Shown here in pieces: positions 45,358 through 53,379 of a stretch of DNA of 64,000 nt. How positions within the stretch are numbered: position 1 is the first letter of the stretch; each line of letters begins with the position of its first letter. A program made the position numbers and the translations under genes. This stretch comes from Streptomyces sp. SID13726 (lineage in GTDB: Bacteria > Actinomycetota > Actinomycetes > Streptomycetales > Streptomycetaceae): the NCBI RefSeq assembly GCF_010548375.1, contig NZ_JAAGLY010000004.1:496001-560000 (forward strand), written 5' to 3'. Under the pieces are notes generated by a model. That model was not told where the DNA came from. It did no database searches and saw only the letters and a list, made by a program, of their open reading frames with translations.

Positions 45358-46701
45358 TCACGCAGCAGACCGGCGGCCTCCCGGCAGCAGCTGTGGCTTC
45401 TTCTTGCCGGCCACGTCCTCCACCCACCCGCACGCCAGGACGAACACCGCGATCAGCACCCAGCCGATGGCGAACATGAACCACTGGCTGTCCAGGGGCA
45501 GCCACTTCTCGAAGGCGGGTACGTTCCAGAACTGGTCGATCAGTGGGACGGCGAGGATCAGGGCGATCTCGTGCCACAGGTAGATCGTCACCGCGCGGGA
45601 GTTGAAGATCGTGACGACCCGGTCGGTGCGCCGGAAGCGGGTCAGCCAGGCGAAGTCGATCCGGAAGTACGCCTTGGCCCACATCAGCAGCATCACGTAC
45701 CCGGCGGACCAGAAAGCCTGGGCGAGGGGGATGTCGTCGAGGTCGTACGAGCCGGTCTCGGCCTGGTGCGTGAACGCCCACCAGCCGCCGAACCCGATCG
45801 CGGCGAGCGAGAGCAGCACCACGGCCGCCGGCATCAGGCGCTCCAGGACCTTGTCCCGGTGGGCGAACCCGAGGATCCAGCAGAACAGGAAGGTCGCGAG
45901 GTCGGTCAGCGCGCTGCCGAAGCGGTTGTCCGGCGGCTCCCAGAGGAAGTGGAAGACCACGATCGGGGCAAGGGAAAGCAGCAGCACCGGCACGGGGGCC
46001 AGCCGGAACACCTTCAGCAGGACCGGGGAGAGCAGCACGAACCACAGGTAGGTCCGCAGGTACCAGAGGATCTCCCAGGCCTGGACCGCCCACTGGTTGC
46101 CCGGCGGATCGCCGAGCGGCACGATCCAGAACACGATCTGCCAGCCCGGCATCCAGTCGTGGACCAGCATCGCGAGCACCACGAAGACGCCCCAGAACCA
46201 GAACGGCGGCAGCAGGCGCCGCATCCGGCTCTTGACGACCTTGAACGCCGGCCGCTCCAGGGACTTCGCCATCAGCGTGCCGGCCAGGCCGAACATGATG
46301 CCCATGGAGGGGAAGACCATGCCGGCCCAGGCCCACCCGAAGGTGTGATAGGTCACGACCCGGATCAGGGCGACGGCCCGCAGGGTGTCGAAGTAGCGGT
46401 CCCGGCCCGGGGGCCGAGGCGGAGGCTTCTCCTCCTCCGCCTCGGCGTCAGCGGGGGCCTCGAGAACCGGTGGCTCCGGCTCCGGCTCCGGCTCCACCAC
46501 CGGCAACGGGGACGTCGCGTACGGCGCGCTCTGCTCGGGGTACCCCTGATCGACGTACTCCTGCGAATACGGCTGCTGCGGGTACGACTGCTGCGGATAC
46601 CCCGAGTACCCGTACTCCTGGCCATATCCCTGGCCATACCCCCGGCCGTACCCTTGCTCGCCAGAACCCTGCCGGCCAGGCCCCTGCTGCTCCCAGCTCA
46701 T
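45358..46701 (-). CDS. Acyltransferase 3 family membrane protein with disordered N-terminus
   Basis: 447-aa membrane protein. The first 100 residues are a Gly/Tyr/Gln/Ser/Pro-rich region with GYGQGYGQEYGYSGYPQQ-type repeats and then a Pro/Glu stretch. The rest is an acyltransferase-3 module: RYFDTLRAVALIRVVTYHTF with the catalytic His, GTLMAKSLERPAFKVVKSRM, and about ten membrane helices. The ATG at 46701 directly follows the TAG of the upstream deacetylase/glycosyltransferase gene, whose last codons provide GGGAG, so the two are coupled. Such enzymes O-acetylate or succinylate extracellular polysaccharides. The context points to modification of the polymer made by the neighbour. Confidence 0.88.
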   Translation of the reverse strand: MSWEQQGPGRQGSGEQGYGRGYGQGYGQEYGYSGYPQQSYPQQPYSQEYVDQGYPEQSAPYATSPLPVVEPEPEPEPPVLEAPADAEAEEEKPPPRPPGRDRYFDTLRAVALIRVVTYHTFGWAWAGMVFPSMGIMFGLAGTLMAKSLERPAFKVVKSRMRRLLPPFWFWGVFVVLAMLVHDWMPGWQIVFWIVPLGDPPGNQWAVQAWEILWYLRTYLWFVLLSPVLLKVFRLAPVPVLLLSLAPIVVFHFLWEPPDNRFGSALTDLATFLFCWILGFAHRDKVLERLMPAAVVLLSLAAIGFGGWWAFTHQAETGSYDLDDIPLAQAFWSAGYVMLLMWAKAYFRIDFAWLTRFRRTDRVVTIFNSRAVTIYLWHEIALILAVPLIDQFWNVPAFEKWLPLDSQWFMFAIGWVLIAVFVLACGWVEDVAGKKKPQLLPGGRRSAA

Positions 46702-49038
46702 CTAGCTCACTCCCGCCGGCGTCCCGACCTCGCCGGTCCGCTTCAGCTTCTGCCAGCGCAGTCGGCCGCCGGTGAGGGCGGTGATGCAGGAGTGGATGAG
46801 GACGAGGTACATCATCTGGCGGTAGGCCAGCTGCTGGAGCGGCATCATCAGCAGATAGCGGTACTTCTCCTTGTCCAGCTTGAAGGCGTACGCCGCGCAC
46901 ACCAGCTGGATGGCCAGCACCGCGAGCCACGCGTACAGCGCCGCCTGGAAGTCGACGAAGATCATCGAGTAGGCGGTGAACACGTCGATCAGCGGGGCGA
47001 AGACCGGCGTGACGATCTGGAAGATCACCACCAGGGGCATGCCGACCCGGCCGAAGCGGCCCGAAGGACCCTTGTCCGTGAGGGACTTGCGGTGCTTCCA
47101 CAGCGCCTGCATGGTGCCGTACGACCACCGGTAGCGCTGGGACCAGAGCTGCTTCAGGGAGCCCGGCGCCTCGGTCCACGCGCGTGCGTGCTCCTGGTAG
47201 ACGACCCGCCAGCCCGCGCGGTGCATCGCGATGGTGATGTCGGTGTCCTCGGCGAGGGTGTCCTCGCTCATCCCGCCGACCTGGAGGACCGCCTCGCGGC
47301 GGAAGGCGCCGATCGCACCCGGGATGGTGGGCATGCAGCGCAGCAGGTCGTACATCCGGCGGTCGAGGTTGAAGCCCATCACGTACTCGATGTGCTGCCA
47401 GGCCCCGATGACCGTGTTGCGGTTGCCGACCTTGGCGTTGCCGGCGACCGCGCCGACCTCCTCGTTCGCGAAGGGCTGCACCAGCTGCCGTACGGTGTCC
47501 GGCTCGAAGACGGTGTCGCCGTCCATCATCACGACGATGTCGTAACTGGCGCTGCGGACACCGTTGTTGAGGGCGGCCGGCTTGCCCGCGTTCTCCTGGC
47601 GGATGACCCGGACGTTGGTCATGCCGAGCTTCTCCGCCGCGGCCCGGGCGATCTCGGAGGTGCCGTCCGAGGAGCCGTCGTCGACGACGATCACCTCGAT
47701 CGGGTGGGTGCTCTTCGCCAGCGACTCCAGGGTGTTGGCGATGCACTCCTTCTCGTTGTACGCCGGGACGATCACGCTCACCGGCCGGGTGACCGTGGGC
47801 CCCCAGCTGAAGCGGCGCTTATTGCGCTGCCGGTAGTGGCGGCGGGCGAGGATCAGCATCATCCCGAACCGGCCCATGACGGCCACGCCCACGATCACCA
47901 GCCCCACCGACAGGGCGGGCACGGTCCACTCCGCGACGGCGACGGCGGCGATGAGCGCCTTGCCCTCGTAGAGGGTCGTGCCGGTGGCCTCGCGGTGGGC
48001 CGCCTGGAGCCGCTCGGCGGTACTCCGGCCCTCGGTCGCGCCACCGGGCTGCTGCCCACCGGCCTCACCGACTCCACCGGACTCACCGACTCCACCGGCC
48101 CCGCCGCCCCCGGCCGGACCGCTCGCGTCCGCCTGCTGCCCCGCCGGTTCACCGGTGTTCTGCGCCGCCAGGACACCGCTGATGGTGGTGAAGGTGTAGC
48201 CCTTCGCCTTCATCTTCTCGATGTACTTCGGCAGCGCCGCGATCGTCTCCTCACGGTCGCCACCGGCGTCGTGCATCAGCACGGAGGCGCCCGAAGTCCC
48301 GGACGGCGTGGCCCACTTGACGATCTTCGAGACGCCCGGCTTCTTCCAGTCGTCGCTGTCGGTGTCGACGAAGACGCTGGTGTAGCCCTCCTCACCGAGC
48401 TTCTTGTAGACCGGCCAGCTGTAGTTGTCGATCGCGTCCGTCTCCGAGGAGTACGGCGCCCGGAACAGCGTGGTGGTGATGCCGGCCGCGCCCGCGAGGG
48501 CGAGCTGGGTCTGGGTCATCTCGCGCCGGACGCGGGCGTCGCTCTGGTAGGAGAGGTCGACGTGGGTGAAGGTGTGGATGCCCACCTCGTTGCCGTCCTC
48601 GACCATGTCCTTCACGATCGACGGGTACCGCGAGACCATCGAGCCCACGACGAAGAAGGTGGCCGGGACGTCGTACTTCTTCAGGATCTCCAGGACCTGG
48701 GGGGTGTACGTCGGGTTCGGGCCGTCGTCGAAGGTGAGCGCGATCGTCTTGGACGGTACGGAGGTCGTGGTGGCCTGGCCGCCGCGGAAGCTGATGATCG
48801 GCCCGCCGTTGAGGATCTTGTCGGGGACCTTGCTGGAGCTGGCGCCGTCGCGCACCCGCTCGTCGCCGCCGACCTCGGCGCGCAGATAGCCGTCGAGCAG
48901 CATCACGCTGGTCAGGCCGAGCAGGAGCAGCATGGCGAGGATGACCCGCGGTTTCTGCAACGCCGCGGCCTTGCCCGCCGCCCGCTCCATGCGGGTGGGG
49001 GCACGCCGACGGCCGCGGGAGGGCGTCGTCGTGGTCAT
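46702..49038 (-). CDS. Bifunctional polysaccharide deacetylase / family 2 glycosyltransferase (MatB-like)
   Basis: 778-aa membrane protein with two catalytic modules. After an N-terminal anchor (VILAMLLLLGLTSVMLLDG, 32-50), an extracellular NodB deacetylase spans about 97-290: TFDDGPNP (D104, D105), HTFTHVD (His ligands), RAPYSS and LMHDAGG. A Gly-rich linker (about 300-335, encoded by short DNA repeats) leads to a membrane helix and a GT2 domain from 419: VIVPAYNE, VVDDGSSDGT, MDGD (506-508), the AEDTD acid (598) and QRYRW (634-638), then four membrane segments. This is a processive synthase of the NodC/PgaC type. MatB of Streptomyces lividans has the same architecture and makes a PNAG-like aggregation polymer. 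A similar product is inferred. Confidence 0.93.
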   Translation of the reverse strand: MTTTTPSRGRRRAPTRMERAAGKAAALQKPRVILAMLLLLGLTSVMLLDGYLRAEVGGDERVRDGASSSKVPDKILNGGPIISFRGGQATTTSVPSKTIALTFDDGPNPTYTPQVLEILKKYDVPATFFVVGSMVSRYPSIVKDMVEDGNEVGIHTFTHVDLSYQSDARVRREMTQTQLALAGAAGITTTLFRAPYSSETDAIDNYSWPVYKKLGEEGYTSVFVDTDSDDWKKPGVSKIVKWATPSGTSGASVLMHDAGGDREETIAALPKYIEKMKAKGYTFTTISGVLAAQNTGEPAGQQADASGPAGGGGAGGVGESGGVGEAGGQQPGGATEGRSTAERLQAAHREATGTTLYEGKALIAAVAVAEWTVPALSVGLVIVGVAVMGRFGMMLILARRHYRQRNKRRFSWGPTVTRPVSVIVPAYNEKECIANTLESLAKSTHPIEVIVVDDGSSDGTSEIARAAAEKLGMTNVRVIRQENAGKPAALNNGVRSASYDIVVMMDGDTVFEPDTVRQLVQPFANEEVGAVAGNAKVGNRNTVIGAWQHIEYVMGFNLDRRMYDLLRCMPTIPGAIGAFRREAVLQVGGMSEDTLAEDTDITIAMHRAGWRVVYQEHARAWTEAPGSLKQLWSQRYRWSYGTMQALWKHRKSLTDKGPSGRFGRVGMPLVVIFQIVTPVFAPLIDVFTAYSMIFVDFQAALYAWLAVLAIQLVCAAYAFKLDKEKYRYLLMMPLQQLAYRQMMYLVLIHSCITALTGGRLRWQKLKRTGEVGTPAGVS

Positions 49039-49055
49039 GTGGTGGGCCGTTCCGG

Positions 49056-49457
49056 TCAGTTGGAGGCCGCGGAGGCGGTCGCGGTCGGGGCGGCGCTCGG
49101 CGGAGCGCCCGTGGCGGTGCCCGTGGGCGGAGTGCCGGTGGGCCGGGACGGCGGGGTGCCGATACCGCCCTGCGGCTGGGCGCCGCCGGGGCCGGACTGG
49201 GAGGTTCCGCGCGGGCCGCCGTTGCCGAAGGGGAGCAGCGTCGTGCTGGAGACGCCGATGCCCATGAAGGCGAGGCCCAGCACGACGGCGTACCCGAGGG
49301 ACAGGACGCCGAGGAGAAGGCCGATCCGGCGCAGCATCTTGGAGCGGCGTCCGGAGTTGTCGACGAACACGGGGCCGTCGGCGGAGTCGCCATGACCGCG
49401 TTTTCGGCGGCGACCGCGTACCTCTGTGGGGTTCTCGCAAGCAGGCTCGGATTGCAT
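49056..49457 (-). CDS. Small membrane protein with Pro/Thr/Gly-rich exterior, upstream of the MatB-like gene
   Basis: 133-aa protein. A basic cytoplasmic segment (RGRRRKRGHG; SGRRSKMLRR) precedes one membrane helix (IGLLLGVLSLGYAVVLGLAF, about 45-64), then a 65-residue Gly/Pro/Thr/Ala-rich, probably disordered tail. No catalytic motif. The ATG at 49457 has GGGA abutting it. It lies 17 bp upstream of the deacetylase/glycosyltransferase and is the first gene of that operon. It may be an accessory of the polymer synthase. In other Streptomyces a small protein gene (matA) precedes matB, but orthology is not shown here. Confidence 0.8.
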   Translation of the reverse strand: MQSEPACENPTEVRGRRRKRGHGDSADGPVFVDNSGRRSKMLRRIGLLLGVLSLGYAVVLGLAFMGIGVSSTTLLPFGNGGPRGTSQSGPGGAQPQGGIGTPPSRPTGTPPTGTATGAPPSAAPTATASAASN

Positions 49458-49653
49458 TCCCGAGACGTTAGGCAGTCTTTATGTGTCCACATCTGAGCTT
49501 CATGTGATGCGCATATGAGAAACGTCTTAACCTGTCTGTTTCCTGAGAGGTTCCCGGAAATCCTGCGCAACGCTGTGGAAGGGACACAGAGTTGAGAGCT
49601 CTCGCCTCAGACGGGTGTGAGACATTCGCTCTCCGAATCACGAGAGCGGGTGT

Positions 49654-50694
49654 GTGCCCATGCGGAGTCCCCTGAAACCGATGGCCGGGGTCGGTTGTCT
49701 GTTGGCCCTGTTCACGGCCGGGTGCTCGTCCCCGGAACCGAAACAGAGCAGCGGGTCCCCGACAGCGTCGCCGTCCCCGTCGGCCACCGCCTCGGCCTCC
49801 CCGTCGACGTCGGCCGTCACCGGCTACGCGCCCTACGTCAGCGCGACCGAGGCGTCCGACAACGACTCCGCGGGGTCTCCGTCGGTGTACAACCTCGCCT
49901 TCGTGATCGCCGACGGGAGCGACTGCACGCCCTCCTGGAACGGCACCTCGGCGGTCGGCGACTCCTCCGTCAAGTCCCGGATCAGCGCGCTGAAGACGGA
50001 CGGGGCACAGGTGCGGGTCTCCTTCGGCGGGGCGTCCGGGAAGGAGCTGGCGGAGACGTGCTCCACGGCGGCGAAGCTGGCGGCGGCGTACGGGGCCGCC
50101 CTCGACGCGGCCGGTTCCTCCCTAGCCGACTTCGACATCGAGGGGGACGCGCTGACCGACTCCGACTCGGTGGACCTGCGCTCCGAGGCGATCGCGCTCC
50201 TCCAGAAGGAACGGAGCGATCTCGCCGTCTCGTTCACGCTGCCCGTGATGCCGTCCGGGCTCGACGACGACAGCGTGGCGCTGCTGGAGTCCGCCAACGA
50301 CAACTCCGTCCAGGTGTCGACCGTCAACATCATGACGATGAACTACGGGGAGTCGTACGACGGGGACATGGGGGATTACGCGATCACTTCGGCGAAGGCG
50401 GCGCAGGCGCAGTTGAAGTCGGTCTTCGGTACGTCCGACTCCACTGCGTGGCGGGCCATCGCGCTCACCTCGATGATCGGGACGAATGATGTGGACGGGG
50501 AGACGTTCACGTTGTCCGATGCGGCTCAGGTGCGGGAGTTTGCTGAGTCGAAGGAGGTGGCCTGGGTGTCCATGTGGTCCACGTTTCGGGATCAGCAGTG
50601 TGAGTCGGGGGATTCTGAGGGGGATGACGCTTTGACCAACTGCAGTGGGGTTTCTCAGGCTGCGGGGGCGTTTGGGGAGGCTTTGGCCGGTTGA
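49654..50694 (+). CDS. GH18-like (chitinase-type) lipoprotein
   Basis: 346-aa exported lipoprotein. The lipobox LFTAGC is followed by a long Ser/Pro/Thr/Ala linker. The catalytic region resembles bacterial GH18 proteins: YAPYVSATEA start, VRVSFGGASGKELAETC for the substrate-side strand, and LADFDIEGDAL with the D-x-D-x-E core (the first Asp of the full D-x2-D-x-D-x-E pattern is replaced by Ser or Leu). MTMNYGESYDGDMGDYA matches the later Tyr-containing strand. The GTG at 49654 has GAGAG seven bases before it; ATG 49660 is the alternative. Substitution in the acidic motif leaves activity uncertain; binding only is possible. It is divergent from the MatB-like operon. Confidence 0.82.
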   Translation: MPMRSPLKPMAGVGCLLALFTAGCSSPEPKQSSGSPTASPSPSATASASPSTSAVTGYAPYVSATEASDNDSAGSPSVYNLAFVIADGSDCTPSWNGTSAVGDSSVKSRISALKTDGAQVRVSFGGASGKELAETCSTAAKLAAAYGAALDAAGSSLADFDIEGDALTDSDSVDLRSEAIALLQKERSDLAVSFTLPVMPSGLDDDSVALLESANDNSVQVSTVNIMTMNYGESYDGDMGDYAITSAKAAQAQLKSVFGTSDSTAWRAIALTSMIGTNDVDGETFTLSDAAQVREFAESKEVAWVSMWSTFRDQQCESGDSEGDDALTNCSGVSQAAGAFGEALAG

Positions 50695-50713
50695 GTTTTG
50701 GGTGCGGGGCGGT

Positions 50714-50760
50714 GGGGGCTTGTCGCGCAGTTCCCCGCGCCCCTAAAAGCCTAAAAGCCT
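50714..50760. repeat. Streptomyces-type dispersed intergenic hairpin repeat
   Basis: The segment contains TTGTCGCGCAGTTCCCCGCG flanked by GGGGC and CCCC, a sequence I recall as frequent between genes across Streptomyces genomes. It can fold as a hairpin. It is followed by two tandem CCTAAAAG units (50742-50757). It lies between the convergent GH18-like and amidohydrolase-like genes and may act as a terminator. Confidence 0.7.
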
Positions 50761-51300
50761 CTACCTGCGCCTGTGTAGCAAGCGGCCCTTGATCACCGTT
50801 GCCACGCATTCCGTTGCGGCGAAGATCGCGAAAGTCGCGTCCTCGCCGGGGAGCAACACCGACTCCATGGGCCCCTGCTCGATGCTCAGGCCCGACCTGT
50901 GCACCGCGTCGATCACCGTGGGGCGCTGGAGTGGGCCGACCACTGCCACCGTGCCCTGTGCCAGCAGGCGTTGCACGCCCCGTCTCGCGCTCGCGCCCCA
51001 CCGGGTGTCCGTCATGGCGAGGGCCGACAGGGACTCGCCCGTGAGGGGTTCGGTGCCCAGGTCCTCGCGGGGGTCCGGGTGGTAGGACCGCTCCAGGAAC
51101 TCCGGGCCGTGCGGGTGGAGCAGGCCCGGGGTGAGGGCTCCCGGCCAGCGGCGGACCCTTGCGGAGGGATGCGCGGCCGCCAGGTCGTCGTACACCTCTA
51201 CGGCCGTGATCCGGTGTCCCTCGACCAGGACCGCCCCGCCGGGCAGCGAAGGGCTCTCGCCGCCCGGGACCAGGACGTCGGCGGTGTGGATCGTCAGCAA
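50761..51300 (-). CDS. Imidazolonepropionase/amidohydrolase-like domain protein
   Basis: 179-aa protein carrying only the small beta-sandwich part of an amidohydrolase: LTIHTADVLVPGGESPSLPG, GAVLVEGHRITAVEVYDDLA and the near-canonical LTPGLLHPHGPEFLER, where HPHG occupies the HxH position. The rest of the metal-dependent barrel (later His and Asp ligands) is missing, and the C-terminus (ATECVATVIKGRLLHRR) returns to the sandwich. The start is a TTG at 51300, 7 bp after the mqnC stop, without a good ribosome site, so coupling to mqnC is likely. A catalytic role is doubtful. Its position suggests a link to the futalosine pathway, but no function is known to me. Confidence 0.75.
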   Translation of the reverse strand: MLTIHTADVLVPGGESPSLPGGAVLVEGHRITAVEVYDDLAAAHPSARVRRWPGALTPGLLHPHGPEFLERSYHPDPREDLGTEPLTGESLSALAMTDTRWGASARRGVQRLLAQGTVAVVGPLQRPTVIDAVHRSGLSIEQGPMESVLLPGEDATFAIFAATECVATVIKGRLLHRRR

Positions 51301-51307
51301 GGCGGGC

Positions 51308-52507
51308 CTAGTTGGACGCCAGGATCTTCAGCTCGGGGTGTGCCGTGCCGCCCTCGATCGCCGTCGAGGAGATGTGGGACTGGACGCGGGCGTCGACCGG
51401 GTCGTTCGCCGGGTCGTCGTGGACCACCAGGTGCTCGTACGTCGTCGCGCGCTGGGCCGGGACACGCCCCGCCGTGCGGATCATGTCGATCATTTCCTGG
51501 AGGTTGGAGCGGTGCTTGGCGCCGGCCGCCGAGACGACGTTCTCCTCCAGCATGACCGAGCCGAGGTCGTCCGCGCCGTAGTGCAGGGTGAGCTGGCCCG
51601 CGTCCTGGCCGGTGGTGAGCCAGGAGCCCTGGATGTGGGCGATGTTGTCCATGAAGAGCCGGGAGATCGCGATCATCCGCAGGTACTCGAAGATCGTGGC
51701 CTGGGTGCGGCCCTTCAGGTGGTTGTTCATCGGCTGGTACAGGTACGGGATGAAGGCGCGGAAGCCGCCGGTGCGGTCCTGTACGTCACGGATCATGCGC
51801 AGGTGCTCGATGCGCTCGGCGTTGGTCTCGCCGGTGCCCATCAGCATGGTGGAGGTGGACTCCACGCCGAGGTTGTGCGCGGTCTCCATGATCTCCAGCC
51901 AGCGCTCGCCGGACTCCTTGAGCGGCGCGATGGCCTTGCGGGGGCGCTCGGGGAGCAGCTCGGCGCCGGCGCCCGCGAAGGAGTCGAGTCCGGCGGCGTT
52001 GATGCGCTGGATGGCTTCCTCGACGCTCACCTTGGAGATCCTGGCCATGTGCTCGACCTCGGAGGCGCCGAGGGAGTGGATGACCAGCTGCGGGAACTCC
52101 TTCTTGATGGCGGCGAAGTGCTTCTCGTAGTACTCCACGCCGTAGTCCGGGTGGTGGCCGCCCTGGAACATGATCTGGGTGCCGCCGAGTTCGACGGTCT
52201 CCGCGCAGCGGCGCAGGATGTCGTCCAGGTCGCGGGTCCAGCCCTTGTCCTTGGCGGTCGGCGGGGCGTAGAACGCGCAGAACTTGCACGCCGTCACGCA
52301 GACGTTCGTGTAGTTGATGTTCCGCTCGATGATGTACGTCGCGATGTGCTCGGTGCCCGCGTACCGCTTGCGGCGCGCGGCGTCCGCGGCGGAGCCCAGC
52401 GCGTGCAGCGGGGCGCCGCGGTAGAGGTCGAGCGCCTCCTCCGGAGTGATGCGCCCGCCCTCGGCGGCACGGTCGAGGACGGACTGAAGGTCGGCCTTCT
52501 CGCTCAC
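51308..52507 (-). CDS. mqnC: Cyclic dehypoxanthinyl futalosine synthase
   Basis: 399-aa radical SAM enzyme of the futalosine menaquinone pathway, cyclising dehypoxanthine futalosine. The cluster motif is C70-VTA-C74-KF-C77 within NINYTNVCVTACKFCAFYAP. Family-specific text follows: GGTQIMFQGGHHPDYGVEYY and HSLGASEVEHMARISKVSVE. The GTG at 52507 is preceded by AAAGG nine bases upstream. mqnA lies 3.5 kb away on the same strand with a prepilin peptidase and a kinase between. The rest of the pathway (mqnB, mqnD, mqnE) is not in the window. Confidence 0.95.
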   Translation of the reverse strand: MSEKADLQSVLDRAAEGGRITPEEALDLYRGAPLHALGSAADAARRKRYAGTEHIATYIIERNINYTNVCVTACKFCAFYAPPTAKDKGWTRDLDDILRRCAETVELGGTQIMFQGGHHPDYGVEYYEKHFAAIKKEFPQLVIHSLGASEVEHMARISKVSVEEAIQRINAAGLDSFAGAGAELLPERPRKAIAPLKESGERWLEIMETAHNLGVESTSTMLMGTGETNAERIEHLRMIRDVQDRTGGFRAFIPYLYQPMNNHLKGRTQATIFEYLRMIAISRLFMDNIAHIQGSWLTTGQDAGQLTLHYGADDLGSVMLEENVVSAAGAKHRSNLQEMIDMIRTAGRVPAQRATTYEHLVVHDDPANDPVDARVQSHISSTAIEGGTAHPELKILASN

Positions 52508-52578
52508 CGGGGCGTGCCTTTCGTCAAGGATTCGGACGGTCCCGGCCAGCCTACGCCAGCGCACCGACAAGCCCGACG

Positions 52579-53379
52579 TCAGGCCGTGTACGCCCCGATC
52601 AGCAGCCCCGCGTACGCCCCCGCGATCAGGAACGGCCCGAACGGGATCGCCGTCTTGCGCCCCGCCTTCCCGAGCAGGACGAGGACCCCGCCGTAGAGCG
52701 CGCCGAGCAGGAACCCGGCGCACGTCCCCAGCAGCACGGTGTCCCAGCCGTACCACCCGAGCACCGCGCCCGCCCCGAGCGCCAGCTTCACATCGCCGAA
52801 GCCCATGCCGCCGGGGTTGATCAGCCACAGCAGGTAGTAGGCGACGCCCAGCGCGAGGGCGCCCAGGGCGGCGCGCGGCCAGTCCCCGGCGTGCTCGGGC
52901 ACGAAGGCGACCGCTCCGAGCAGGGCCGGCGCGGCCACCGCGAAGGGGATGGTCAGCGGGTCGGGCAGCCGTCGTACCCGCAGGTCGACGACCGCGAGCA
53001 GGACACCCACGGGGGCGAGGAGCAGCCAGACCGCGAGCTCCGGGCGGGTGCCGGTGGCGGCGGCCAGGGCGGCGCAGACGAGGGCGGTGACGGTGGGGAG
53101 AAGGGGGCCGCCGGGACCGTACGGCTTCCCCTTCGCCTTCGTCCTTCCCGTTGCCACGGCCGTCCCTCTTCTTGTTGCTACGACCGTCCCCGCGTCCTGC
53201 GTCGGAACGCACCGGCCGCAGCGCGCCCGGCCGAGCCAGCCGTGCAGGGTGTGGCCGTCGGGGCAGGCCGCGCGCCACGGTTCTGCGGACGGGACCGAGA
53301 AGCGGTAGGCCGCGCGGGGCAGCAGGGCGCCCGCCGCCGCTCCCCACAGCGCGGCCACGGCGACGAGCGGCCAGGTCAC
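52579..53379 (-). CDS. Type IV prepilin peptidase family (A24) membrane protein
   Basis: 266-aa aspartic membrane protease. The two catalytic motifs are present: VVDLRVRRLPDPLTIP (first Asp, about residue 140) and GGMGFGDVKLALGAG (the GxGD motif, about 190). Seven or so hydrophobic segments. The N-terminal cytoplasmic region has Cys pairs (CPDGHTLHGWLGRARCGRC) like the zinc-binding loop of PilD, but without a clear methyltransferase domain. The GTG at 53379 overlaps the stop of the upstream kinase by 4 bp. Such proteins process pilins or Tad-type Flp pilins; no pilus genes are present nearby. Confidence 0.88.
   Translation of the reverse strand: MTWPLVAVAALWGAAAGALLPRAAYRFSVPSAEPWRAACPDGHTLHGWLGRARCGRCVPTQDAGTVVATRRGTAVATGRTKAKGKPYGPGGPLLPTVTALVCAALAAATGTRPELAVWLLLAPVGVLLAVVDLRVRRLPDPLTIPFAVAAPALLGAVAFVPEHAGDWPRAALGALALGVAYYLLWLINPGGMGFGDVKLALGAGAVLGWYGWDTVLLGTCAGFLLGALYGGVLVLLGKAGRKTAIPFGPFLIAGAYAGLLIGAYTA

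Noticed and set aside
44716..49395. A 1559-codon open frame on the plus strand
   Set aside because: It is antisense to the acyltransferase and deacetylase/glycosyltransferase genes, an expected shadow in GC-rich DNA. The minus strand has the recognisable domains.
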